Below, in pieces: positions 8,433 through 17,019 of a stretch of 64,000 bases of DNA. Position numbers and translations under genes: made by a program. This DNA comes from Kaiparowitsia implicata GSE-PSE-MK54-09C. GTDB lineage: Bacteria; Cyanobacteriota; Cyanobacteriia; Elainellales; Elainellaceae. Position 1 is the stretch's first letter; the number at the start of each line of letters is the position of its first letter. The notes beneath the pieces were generated by a model, which was given only the letters and a program-made list of their open reading frames with translations, ran no database searches and was not told where the DNA came from. Location: assembly GCA_019359435.1 (NCBI GenBank), contig JAHHHI010000055.1, forward strand, positions 1 to 64,000, in the 5' to 3' direction.

Positions 8433-9494
8433 ATGTCTACGCCACTTGTTCGTACCCTTATTAGAACCTGCCTAGCTGACCCAGGAAGCACGTGGACACA
8501 GATCGCAGCAAAGCATGTGCAGCAGGCGAGCCATGCAGAGTGGCAGCAAACCTTGCTTACTTTACTCGTTCATCGTCTGGTTCCCCTAACCACCTATGCG
8601 CTCGAGCAGCATAGCCTGCTGGATGCCGTTCCTGCCGAGCATTTAACCGTGATGCGACTTGTAGCGCAGAAAGCTAAGACGACAACAATGCTGAATCTGC
8701 TGACCCTAGACGGCATCCTTACCACTATGCAGCAGGCGGGTTTACATCCCGTTTTGTGGAAAGGGGTTGTGCTAGCAGACAGTTTTTATCCGCATCCCCA
8801 AACTCGAGCGATGGACGATATTGACTTTTCACTGCCACCAGAAGAAATGTCTAAAGCCCATGACGTCTTTCAGTCGCTGGGGTTTATTCGGCAAGAGCAG
8901 ATGGCAACTGATGACGCAGTGTATTACCTGAATCGACTGGGTGTCCTGTGCGATGTACATCACCGAGTTCGCTTATTTGAAGCATTAGACACGACTATAG
9001 ATTCATCCCATCCATTGACGATCGATTTCAACCCAACTCATCTCAAAACCAGACCTATGAATGTACTAGAACCCAACGCTATGTTGGTTCATTTAGTAGT
9101 GCACATGGATGGACATCGCGACGAAACGGGGCCGCTACTGATCTGGATGCTGGACGTGGCCTTTGTCCTGCGGCGATGGGGCGGTCTGATTGATCTAGAG
9201 CGAATCCAAACTCTCATGCCTGCACCAGAGTATCTGATCTCGCTTCTACGGCTAGTGCGGTTCTTGCATGAGGAATTGCATGAGCCATTACCAGAATCAC
9301 TGGCGATCGCCGCTCAAAACTATCCTCCCTACACCCTGGCAGAAATTTTGCGCCAGCGCCGACTGGCGATTTGGGGCTTGCCAACCTGGCGTGGCTGGGT
9401 GCGGCTACTCGGGTGCAGGCTGGGCATTACAGCACGAAAAAATCGGATTTATCCTCACATCCATGATTTGCTGCCCTGGGCTACTGCATCATGA
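8433..9494 (+). CDS. Nucleotidyltransferase-like protein of lasso cluster
   Basis: A 353-residue protein of the uncharacterised nucleotidyltransferase family PF14907 (NTP_transf_5). The diagnostic stretch is VLWKGVVLADSFYPHP then TRAMDDIDF, with Asp128, Asp129 and Asp131 as candidate metal ligands, as in the polymerase-beta-type fold. Members recur in lasso clusters with an HPr-kinase homologue; in the pseudomycoidin system the nucleotidyltransferase is thought to act on the phosphorylated peptide. Here it may add a group to a phosphate placed by the 5138 kinase, but that is inference. It is 120 bp after the exporter, same strand. Its stop overlaps a following ATG by 4 bp. Confidence 0.8.
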   Translation: MSTPLVRTLIRTCLADPGSTWTQIAAKHVQQASHAEWQQTLLTLLVHRLVPLTTYALEQHSLLDAVPAEHLTVMRLVAQKAKTTTMLNLLTLDGILTTMQQAGLHPVLWKGVVLADSFYPHPQTRAMDDIDFSLPPEEMSKAHDVFQSLGFIRQEQMATDDAVYYLNRLGVLCDVHHRVRLFEALDTTIDSSHPLTIDFNPTHLKTRPMNVLEPNAMLVHLVVHMDGHRDETGPLLIWMLDVAFVLRRWGGLIDLERIQTLMPAPEYLISLLRLVRFLHEELHEPLPESLAIAAQNYPPYTLAEILRQRRLAIWGLPTWRGWVRLLGCRLGITARKNRIYPHIHDLLPWATAS

Positions 9495-9751
9495 ACCAGC
9501 CCCCTTATCGCTCTTCATTGGTTCTCGGATTTAAAGTGCCAAAACCTCGAGAATTGGTTGGGCGCCGAGTACAACAATTAACATATATGCGCTGGTTCAC
9601 CTATTCTCTGCCCAAAGTCAATGAAGAGGATTATATCAGTTCCGAAAATTTGGGCTACAAATGGGGAGCAAGGAGGCTTCGCCCCCTTTTGGGGAACTCA
9701 GCTCTCCACTCCACTCCTCAAACAGTCCGTCGTTCTGATTTAGAGAATTAA
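9491..9751 (+). CDS. Hypothetical small ORF overlapping the nucleotidyltransferase
   Basis: An 86-codon frame whose ATG overlaps the upstream stop in the arrangement ATGA, which often means translational coupling. The product has no recognised domain, no membrane segment and an irregular composition. The region beyond about 9650 looks like intergenic DNA with short hairpins. It could be a real last gene of the lasso operon, a remnant, or chance. I cannot assign a function. Confidence 0.3.
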   Translation: MNQPPYRSSLVLGFKVPKPRELVGRRVQQLTYMRWFTYSLPKVNEEDYISSENLGYKWGARRLRPLLGNSALHSTPQTVRRSDLEN

Positions 9752-10376
9752 TATCAGGTCTATTCTTCTAGATAAAAAAATGGGTGCCAGAACCAAGCTT
9801 TGAGGAGACATCCCCTCCCGGAACCCTCGCTAGGGGAAGAAATACGTTCTTTAGAACTCCTCTGTAATGGGCTTGGGTGGGGACAGCTTCAGTCTGGGCG
9901 GTGGCAAAACCGCTTCGATGGGCAGAGGAGGGGAACAGGAGCGATCGCCGGGTAGAGCCACTTTAAACACCTTGGATTCAGGTGGAGGATAGAGAGCCGC
10001 GTGTGACGCGCAGTGCTTCACCACCCTTGACGCTTCTAAGCATCAAGGGTTTGAGGTTGTCGCGCACTCTCAAGAAACAAATCCCACAGGTAAGGCTAAA
10101 ACCCTTGATATTCAGACCTTTTGTTTCTTTTCACCTTCCTGCCCCCCGGCATTGGAGACTCACGTTTTACCTAGCTACCTACTACACATAAAGTATTGCT
10201 AGGAGTTTGATCTTTTTGAATAGAAGCCTTCGGATGATTCTACATAGCCATAGATATTCGCAAAAAGCCGCACATTCTAGCTTTTCGTCAGCTTTTATAG
10301 TACAAATGAACTGTATACTCAAATAGGGTGCTCCGAACAATTCAACCCGACTTTATTTTATGTAGGAGCGAAAAAG
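9752..10376. other. Intergenic, possible regulatory site near the right end
   Basis: No supported gene; a 69-codon frame at 9982-10191 has no family features. An 8-bp inverted repeat ACCCTTGA (10023-10030) / TCAAGGGT (10043-10050) is present. At 10299-10312 AGTACAAATGAACT resembles the cyanobacterial LexA-box consensus with one deviation. Confidence 0.35.
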
Positions 10377-10619
10377 ATGATACGCGATATCCTGATGGCT
10401 CGCCTAGATGCTCGTAAAAGTCATGCAGAACCTTACGGGAAAAGGGCACCCAACATGGCTTACCAACAACCTCAACAACCAGGGCGCATCATTTGTGAAA
10501 GCTTGTCATCTCTTAAAGAAGAAATAGAGAAAATGCAACCCCCAAATAAAGCAGAGTTGACAGAGGCGGTACATAAGCTTTGGTTATTTCGAGGCTGCGA
10601 CAGAATGAGTTCTAAATAA
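10377..10619 (+). CDS. Small hypothetical protein
   Basis: 80 residues, no recognised family. The ATG has a good ribosome-binding site, TAGGAG, about 10 bases upstream, which is the main reason to list it. The N-terminus (MIRDILMARLDARK) and a later stretch (SLSSLKEEIEKMQPPNKAELTEAVHKLW) look helical; the middle is rich in Gln, Pro and Arg. No signal peptide. It stands alone between the lasso cluster and a reverse-strand gene. Function unknown. Confidence 0.45.
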   Translation: MIRDILMARLDARKSHAEPYGKRAPNMAYQQPQQPGRIICESLSSLKEEIEKMQPPNKAELTEAVHKLWLFRGCDRMSSK

Positions 10620-10724
10620 GACTATTCGTTTCTGATTGGCTGATAATAAGCATATAAGCTTAGTCTCGTACAGATACTTGATAAAGTTGTAGTCGATACT
10701 GCGGGAAGCGACGTAACGCTCTTG

Positions 10725-11456
10725 TCAGCCAATCAGTTTAACTAACTCGCCAAGGTAATCTTTCAAGTATTGAGCTTCAGAGGTCGATAGCTGTCCAAAA
10801 TCCTTTGTGGCTATGATCTTATGTATGGCTGTTCTGTATGGAAAGACCAAGTCAATAGTGTGATTCTCCACATAGTCCTCTATCCTGCAAAAGAAGCCAT
10901 GCTGTAAACTTTCGGCTAGCCAACGCAAGTATTCATAGATGTCTTGCTTGAAAGATTCAACTTTATCATCAGTAATGAGATCGGGATGTGCTTCTGAAGC
11001 AGTTCTGAGAGCTAGTTGAAGCCAATCATCTTTCTTATAATGAACCCAATCTGCTGCCGTTTGAGAGCTTTGAAGATACTCTTTATTTTGTTCTATAGTA
11101 ACTAAAAAACTCTCAATCTTTCTGAGGCTGTAGCTTGTTTCAGAAGTAATACCTTTCTGGGCTAGATCTTCTACTGCTTCTTCAAGAAGCTGCCTAAAAT
11201 CTCCCATTCTCTTTAGCTCAGACTTCTTGCTTTCTAGATCTCGATGGAGATATCCAACCTCTTGATCGTGCTTCTCTTTGAGAATTAAGACATGCTTAGC
11301 GTGTGCCTTTTCGAGATCCTCTTTCGATCTTTCTAGGCGTCGTATCGTTTCATCTTTAGAATCTGTCAGAGACTTAATTACGAGAGCTGACAAACCAATT
11401 ATTCCACCACCACCAAAAACTAACGGTAGCCAGGCAAGTAGAGATGCTTGTGACAT
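10725..11456 (-). CDS. Membrane-anchored coiled-coil hypothetical protein
   Basis: 243 residues. Residues about 7-27 (LAWLPLVFGGGGIIGLSALVI) form one membrane helix, followed directly by a charged coiled coil (about 32-95, rich in Lys, Glu, Asp) and a helical C-terminal half with several Trp and Tyr. I do not recognise a family. The arrangement suggests a protein tethered to the cytoplasmic membrane by its N-terminus. The base composition is more A+T-rich than the housekeeping genes nearby, so transfer is possible. The ATG at 11456 is clear. No obvious operon partner. Confidence 0.6.
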   Translation of the reverse strand: MSQASLLAWLPLVFGGGGIIGLSALVIKSLTDSKDETIRRLERSKEDLEKAHAKHVLILKEKHDQEVGYLHRDLESKKSELKRMGDFRQLLEEAVEDLAQKGITSETSYSLRKIESFLVTIEQNKEYLQSSQTAADWVHYKKDDWLQLALRTASEAHPDLITDDKVESFKQDIYEYLRWLAESLQHGFFCRIEDYVENHTIDLVFPYRTAIHKIIATKDFGQLSTSEAQYLKDYLGELVKLIG

Positions 11457-11585
11457 TGTTTATCCCACTTTGACTTAGCGTATGATGAATTTTCTAGAAG
11501 TGTACACTATTAGATCTGACTAACACGAAGTTCTGCCTTCTCATATCTTTATGAATGAAGGAGTGACAGGGTATTCTCCTGAGGC

Positions 11586-13616
11586 TCATCGCACATAGGC
11601 GATCGCCCCTCGACTTTCCTGGGCTAGGCGATTGACGGCACACAGCGCATAGGTGCCAGCAGACACTTCCAGACTGGTGGCGGTAGCGGGGAGCAACTGC
11701 TGCAGTTGCCATTGGTCGTTGACGACACGATAAAGGCTATAGGCGTGGGGCCGAGGGGCGGGTGCCGTCCACATCAGACGCTGCCCGCCGCGCAGGCTGG
11801 TGACGGGGGTTGCAGAGGCGGTGCTGAGCCAGGGCATGGTGGGGGGCAAGGCTGGCTGGGCGTAGAGCTGAGTTGAGAGGCGATCGCCAAAACCCGCCCG
11901 GTTGGTGGCAAGCGACTTCATGCTGTAGAAGATATTGCCCAAGGCCAGACGAGAGGAGCGATCGCGCGTCTCATTCACCTGCCGCTCTAGTTCGGTAGTG
12001 TCGGTAGTGCCCTCCTTGAGCAACGCCAGGTTGTTGCCAGGGTAGATGTGGCGATGGCGCGAGTTTTGCGCTAACCACCAGTCCAACAGGGCCATGTAGC
12101 TTTGGCCTGGGGAGTCAATGCGCCAGTACAGCTGTGGAGCCAGATAATCGACCCAGCCTGCCTGCAGCCACTTCAGCGCGTCGGCATAGAGCTGGTTATA
12201 GGCGTCTAATCCCTGAATTTGCGGGGGCTGCCCCGGTCGATAAATGCCAAAGGGGCTGATGCCAAACTTGACCCAGGGCTTGGCGCTGCGAATGCCCTCC
12301 GCCAGCCGTTGCACGAGCCGATTTACATTGTCGCGTCGCCAGTCGGCGCGGGCAAGCTTGCCGCCCTGGCTTTGATACGCTTGGTAGGTGGCATGATCGG
12401 GAAACTCTTGTCCCGCAATGGGATAGGGATAAAAATAGTCATCCAAATGAATGCCATCCAGGTCATAGCGACGCACAACGTCCAAAATCACGCGGTAGGT
12501 GCGCTCTTGCACGGCGGCAGAGCCTGGGTCCATCCACATCTGATTGCCCCAGGGATAGACCACCGACGGATCGGTGATGGCGGCGTGGGGCAACACATGC
12601 ACCGTTTGGGCGCTGGTGCGAGCGCGGTAGGGGTTAAACCAGGCGTGCAGTTCTAGGTTGCGGCGGTGGCATTGGGCGATCGCCCACTCCAATAGGTCAT
12701 AGGTCGGATTGGGGGCTTTACCCTGAGTGCCCGTCAGCCAAAAGCTCCAGGGTTCTAACGACGAGGCATAGAGCGCATCGCCTTCAGGGCGCACTTGCAA
12801 AAACACGGCATTGAACTTCATGGCTTGCAGCTTGTCTAAGAGCGCCGATAGCTCGCTCTGCTGCTGCGCCACTGTCAGCGTCCGCTGCGAGGGAAAATCA
12901 ATATTCCATACCGTGGCAATCCACGCACCCCGAAATTCGCGGCGATGGCTCACCTCCACCAGTCGCACCCAAGAGACGATGCCCGGCGCATCTAGATCGG
13001 GAGCGCTGCCCTGGTGGACGAGGCATTGGTAGATAAAGGCGGCAATCTCGGCGCGGGTGGCGGGCTGGTTGGGGTGCAGGCGGGTGCGATCGGGATAGTT
13101 GACAATGATGCGGGCGTCAGTGCAAGCGGCGATCGCCCCCATCGCCCACGTCGCAATCTCTCGACTATCGTGATATAGCTCCGCGAGTGGAATTGCTTCG
13201 GCGGTCGTGAGGCCAAGCCCGCTGGCCAATGACACCAGCGCCTGCACGCGGGGAATCGACTCTAGCGGGCGAAACAAATTCCCAGGATAGCCCGACAGAA
13301 AGGCCGTTTCGTAAGCCCACTGCACCGCCCCCGCCGCCCAATATCCCGGCGCAATATCCCCAAAGGGCATGTAAGGGCGCACCCCCAGTTTAGGAAATGC
13401 CGCTCGCAACAGGGCCGCAAACTCTGCACGACTGGTCGGGGCCTCGGGACGAAAGGTGCCATCGTCAAAGCCTCGCACCACACCGCGTTGGGTGAGCCCT
13501 TCGATAAAGGGTCTGGCCCAGTGGGTTTGAATGTCGGGAAATGTCTGGAGAAAAGCCTCAGAACTAGCGCTGGACTCGGCTGGCGCTGGAGAACTGGAAG
13601 GATTGATGTGGCTCAT
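11586..13616 (-). CDS. SLH-domain protein with glycoside hydrolase-like (GHL10/DUF187) domain
   Basis: 676 residues from an ATG with AGGAG 8 bases upstream; a GTG eight codons earlier is less likely. Three S-layer-homology repeats fill about residues 25-205 (FPDIQTHWARPFIEGLTQRG, FGDIAPGYWAAGAVQWAYE, and a third ending in TRAEIAAFIYQCL). Then comes a family-10-like glycosyl hydrolase domain beginning EFRGAWIATVWNIDFPS, with AWFNPYRA and DGIHLDDYFYPYP carrying the likely acidic active-site residues. A small beta domain closes the protein. Such proteins are thought to act on cell-wall or sheath polysaccharide. No signal peptide is apparent before the first SLH repeat, which is odd for a surface protein. 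Confidence 0.82.
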   Translation of the reverse strand: MSHINPSSSPAPAESSASSEAFLQTFPDIQTHWARPFIEGLTQRGVVRGFDDGTFRPEAPTSRAEFAALLRAAFPKLGVRPYMPFGDIAPGYWAAGAVQWAYETAFLSGYPGNLFRPLESIPRVQALVSLASGLGLTTAEAIPLAELYHDSREIATWAMGAIAACTDARIIVNYPDRTRLHPNQPATRAEIAAFIYQCLVHQGSAPDLDAPGIVSWVRLVEVSHRREFRGAWIATVWNIDFPSQRTLTVAQQQSELSALLDKLQAMKFNAVFLQVRPEGDALYASSLEPWSFWLTGTQGKAPNPTYDLLEWAIAQCHRRNLELHAWFNPYRARTSAQTVHVLPHAAITDPSVVYPWGNQMWMDPGSAAVQERTYRVILDVVRRYDLDGIHLDDYFYPYPIAGQEFPDHATYQAYQSQGGKLARADWRRDNVNRLVQRLAEGIRSAKPWVKFGISPFGIYRPGQPPQIQGLDAYNQLYADALKWLQAGWVDYLAPQLYWRIDSPGQSYMALLDWWLAQNSRHRHIYPGNNLALLKEGTTDTTELERQVNETRDRSSRLALGNIFYSMKSLATNRAGFGDRLSTQLYAQPALPPTMPWLSTASATPVTSLRGGQRLMWTAPAPRPHAYSLYRVVNDQWQLQQLLPATATSLEVSAGTYALCAVNRLAQESRGAIAYVR

Positions 13617-13995
13617 GGGGCAGCTCCTGCAATACGGCACCTATGGCTATGGTTATAGCCTGGCTCGCGAGAGATGCAGCATGGGGGGAACAGCCATCAT
13701 GCCATGACCAATGTCCTAAGCATGCCGTCTTAGCGCTACATCCGCAGGTAGATCTGCGCGCTAGGGGTGCATCCAACCTTCAGCATTTTTTCGTAAACGG
13801 GCTGGAAGGCAGGCGCATCGTTTGTTTTCGCAAATGGTCTCGGCTCGAGGTCTGGCTTTGCGTTGCCTGCGTTTAGCAAAAGCACGACAGCGTGTTTGAG
13901 CAGATTGGGGGACTTGTGTGCAGCAAAGCTAGCGCCCCCAAGTCAAAGCCTAGCCATTCCATGTTCTTCGATGTTTCTTTACTGAGAGTGCCGAT
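13617..13995. other. Intergenic between divergent surface-protein genes
   Basis: About 380 bp between the starts of the reverse SLH gene and the forward RTX gene; presumably contains both promoters. No gene or strong repeat seen. Confidence 0.4.
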
Positions 13996-16728
13996 ATGAA
14001 TCCGTTGTCTTATGTATTTATTGACCCCGCAGTCGCTGATTACCCACAGTTGGTGGCTCAGGTTAAGCCGGGTCACCGGGTCGTTGTGTTGGAGGGCGAT
14101 CGCGACGGCATCGCACAAATTAGCCAAGTCTTAGCAGAACACCAGAATGTGGCCGAGGTTCACCTGGTGGCCCATGGGCAACCCGGTCGCCTGCAACTGG
14201 GGTCTACCCAATTAGATCTGAACTATCTGGCACCCTATGCCAAAATGCTGGCCCAATGGCGCAATGCCCTTCTTCCCAATGCCAATCTGTTGATCTATGG
14301 CTGCCGCTTTGCGGCTCAGGGATGGTCGCACTTGCTGCACCATCTGCAAGTGTTGACGGGGGCAAATGTGGCCGCATCTAGCCAAGCGGTGGGCAATGGT
14401 CATTGGGATTTGGATCGGCGACTGGGACGGTTCATTCCCTCGTTGGCATTTACCGATGTGCTGCAACAGCAGTATGCAGGCACCTTTGGCACAGGCTTTG
14501 TGCTCAGCGACAACAGCCTGATCCCGTTCGATATCTCCAATCCAGGGAATTCTGGTGGGGCGATCGCCCTCTCTGGCATTGCCGACGGCGAAACCTTAGT
14601 CGGCATCGACTTTCGCCCCCAAAACGGCCAGCTCTATGGCTTAGCAACCAACGGCAGCCAGGTGCGGCTTTACCTCATCAGCACCCAAACAGGCATCGCT
14701 ACACCGCTCACCGAGGCTCCGGTCGGGTTCGACGACACACCCATTACCGGCACCAACTTTGGGTTTGACTTCAACCCGACAGTCGATCGCATCCGCGTCG
14801 TGACCGAAACAGGGCTTAACTTCCGCCTTAACCCCAACACCGGTGAACTGGTAGATGGCAACCCCGACATGATGGGGAGCAACCCCGATGGCAGCGTGAG
14901 TGGTGGCACCACCAGCGTTAGCGCTACCGCCTACACCAACAGCGCCCCCAACGTCACAGCGACCACCCAATACACCCTAGACGCAGGCACGAACGCACTG
15001 TTCATTCAGAACCCACCCAACGATGGGGTGCAGGTTCCAGTAGCACCGATTACGCTCAATGGCGCACCGCTCAACTTTTCAGCCGTCAATGGATTCGACA
15101 TTCCGCCTAACGTGATGGTAGCAGAAGGCAACGCGCCTGCGATGGGGCAGGGCTTTGCGGTGCTCACGGTGGATGGCACAACCTCGCTCTATGGCATTGA
15201 CCTAGCGACCGGCGCAGCAGCGCTGATGGGGCCTGTGGGCAATGGCAGCAATCCGGGCGAGGGCTTTGCCTTTCAGCGCAATGTGACGGTTGCCAATACC
15301 GACGCCATTGGGGTGGATGGCAGCAACAATTTGATCCGGTTTAGCAGCGCTGATCCAGGAGTGGTCGCCACCACGGCGGTCTCTGGCTTAGCCAATGGCG
15401 AGCAAATTGTGGGCGTTGATTTTCGTCAGGCCACGGGCGAGTTGTTTGGCCTCACCACCGATGGCACGGGCGGCGTGCGGTTGATTGTGATTGATCCGCA
15501 GACGGGAGCGGCCAATCCGCTAACGTCTGAGTTTCAGCAGTTTAGCGATGGCGATGGCAGCCCAGTGCCCATCATGGGCGATGCCTTTGGCTTCGACTTT
15601 AACCCCACGGTGGATCGAATTCGGGTGGTGTCAGATGCGGGGATGAACTTCCGCTTTAATCCCAATGACGGTCTGCTGGTGGATGGCGACAATGGCGGTG
15701 CGGCGGGCAGCATGCCCGGTGTTAATCCGGATGGTGCGGTCAGCAACGGCACGATGATGGTGGATGCTACGGCCTATACCAACAGCTTTAACGGCACAAT
15801 GGTGACGACCCAGTACACTCTGGACTCTGCCAGCAACCGCCTGTTCATCCAAAATCCACCCAATGCTGGGGTGCAGACGGAAGGTATTGCCTTGACGCTG
15901 GATGGGGCACCGCTTAACTTCACCGCAGCTAACGGGTTTGATATTCCCGCTCGGACGCGCACGGGTGAGGCGAACGATCCTGTCAATGGCGTTGGTTTTG
16001 CAGCGCTGACGGTCGAGGGCGTCACGAGTTTGTATTCCATTAATCTAGCGACGGGCGTGACCCGTAATCTGGGTGCGGTGGGAGATGGAACGATGTCGCT
16101 GTCAGGTTTAACGGTGGCAAACGGCGTGGTTCCGATCAATCAGGTGTTGGTGGGTGGTCCCGGTGCTGATGAACTGATGGGTGGGGCGGGCAACGACACG
16201 TTGCAGGGCCTAAACGGTCGCGATACGCTGATTGGCGGCCCGGGTAATGATGTCCTGATTGGCGGAGGGGGCGGTGATTTCTTGATTGGCGGCCCGGGGG
16301 CTGATCGATTTGTCTATCGGGGCAACACGCTGCGGAATGCTCATCGTCAGTCGCTGGTGGGCCAGCCGGATCGCATTTTTGACTTTAATGTGTTGGAGGG
16401 CGATCGCATCGAACTCAACTACCAGGGAGCAGGCAGCCGCAACAGTCCCCGTGGGTTGTTCAATGCTGGGCAGGTAGCTGGCGGTACCCTAGTTCGTGCA
16501 GCGCGCAATGCCTATGCCAACAAGAACCAAGTGGCCGAGGGCAACCAGGCGCTGGGTGCCCGAGAATCTGTGTTCTTTGAGTGGAGCGGTGGCACCTACC
16601 TATCGGTGAACAACAATAACCCCGGCTTTCAGGTTGGCGGCAGTCTGGTGATTGATGTGACCAACGCTCAGTTCAACCCAGGAGATCAAACGGCTGGCGT
16701 GCTGAATGTGGCGAACTATTTCGCTTAG
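13996..16728 (+). CDS. DUF4347 - DUF4394 x2 - RTX calcium-binding surface protein
   Basis: 910 residues. Residues about 6-160 are a DUF4347 domain ([37 protein letters not shown]). Two DUF4394 domains follow (about 165-430 and 432-700), both containing [29 protein letters not shown] and NGFDIP, so one arose by duplication of the other. Residues about 719-774 are glycine-aspartate nonapeptide repeats ([30 protein letters not shown]) that bind calcium and fold as a beta-roll, ending in GADRFVY. The C-terminal part resembles the tail after such repeats in cyanobacterial secreted proteins. No Sec signal, in keeping with type I secretion. Role in adhesion or sheath is inferred. Confidence 0.85.
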   Translation: MNPLSYVFIDPAVADYPQLVAQVKPGHRVVVLEGDRDGIAQISQVLAEHQNVAEVHLVAHGQPGRLQLGSTQLDLNYLAPYAKMLAQWRNALLPNANLLIYGCRFAAQGWSHLLHHLQVLTGANVAASSQAVGNGHWDLDRRLGRFIPSLAFTDVLQQQYAGTFGTGFVLSDNSLIPFDISNPGNSGGAIALSGIADGETLVGIDFRPQNGQLYGLATNGSQVRLYLISTQTGIATPLTEAPVGFDDTPITGTNFGFDFNPTVDRIRVVTETGLNFRLNPNTGELVDGNPDMMGSNPDGSVSGGTTSVSATAYTNSAPNVTATTQYTLDAGTNALFIQNPPNDGVQVPVAPITLNGAPLNFSAVNGFDIPPNVMVAEGNAPAMGQGFAVLTVDGTTSLYGIDLATGAAALMGPVGNGSNPGEGFAFQRNVTVANTDAIGVDGSNNLIRFSSADPGVVATTAVSGLANGEQIVGVDFRQATGELFGLTTDGTGGVRLIVIDPQTGAANPLTSEFQQFSDGDGSPVPIMGDAFGFDFNPTVDRIRVVSDAGMNFRFNPNDGLLVDGDNGGAAGSMPGVNPDGAVSNGTMMVDATAYTNSFNGTMVTTQYTLDSASNRLFIQNPPNAGVQTEGIALTLDGAPLNFTAANGFDIPARTRTGEANDPVNGVGFAALTVEGVTSLYSINLATGVTRNLGAVGDGTMSLSGLTVANGVVPINQVLVGGPGADELMGGAGNDTLQGLNGRDTLIGGPGNDVLIGGGGGDFLIGGPGADRFVYRGNTLRNAHRQSLVGQPDRIFDFNVLEGDRIELNYQGAGSRNSPRGLFNAGQVAGGTLVRAARNAYANKNQVAEGNQALGARESVFFEWSGGTYLSVNNNNPGFQVGGSLVIDVTNAQFNPGDQTAGVLNVANYFA

Positions 16729-16741
16729 TCCGGCTATAACG

Positions 16742-16774
16742 ATTGAGTCGTGCCACGGTTGAGTCGTGCCACGG
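16742..16774 (+). repeat. Short tandem duplication GAGTCGTGCCACGGTT
   Basis: Just after the RTX stop, the 16-mer TTGAGTCGTGCCACGG occurs twice in tandem, at about 16743-16758 and 16759-16774, followed by a third TTGAGT. It looks like a slippage duplication in untranslated DNA. Confidence 0.75.
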
Positions 16775-16776
16775 TT

Positions 16777-16806
16777 GAGTTGACCAAATTGACATTTGGT
16801 CAACTC
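16777..16806. terminator. Hairpin after RTX gene
   Basis: Perfect 12-bp stem GAGTTGACCAAA / TTTGGTCAACTC with a 6-base loop, about 50 bp past the stop. No T-run follows on the forward strand, so termination is likely but unproved. Confidence 0.6.
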
Positions 16807-16908
16807 CTGAAATGCTGCTGCCTGCGTTGTGGGCCGCAATTTAGGTGCTGTGGACTGCACAGTCTTTAAGACCCTGTAGCTTTTGCTGTGAGGTCTGTTG
16901 AATTAGAA

Positions 16909-16953
16909 ATTAGAAAGCGTCCTCGACTTAATAAGTCGAGGACGCTTTCTAAT
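16909..16953. terminator. 45-bp near-perfect palindrome between converging genes
   Basis: Perfect 21-bp arms (starting ATTAGAAAGCGTCCTCGACTT) around a 3-base loop AAT. It sits between the 3' ends of the RTX gene (forward) and dnaK (reverse), so a two-way transcription terminator is the natural reading. The T-run is weak on both strands. Confidence 0.7.
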
Positions 16954-17019
16954 GGATCTTTCTATGTGCGATCGCCACAAGGGCGATCGCACTCCTTAGC
17001 CAACAGCCAACTGGCTCGT

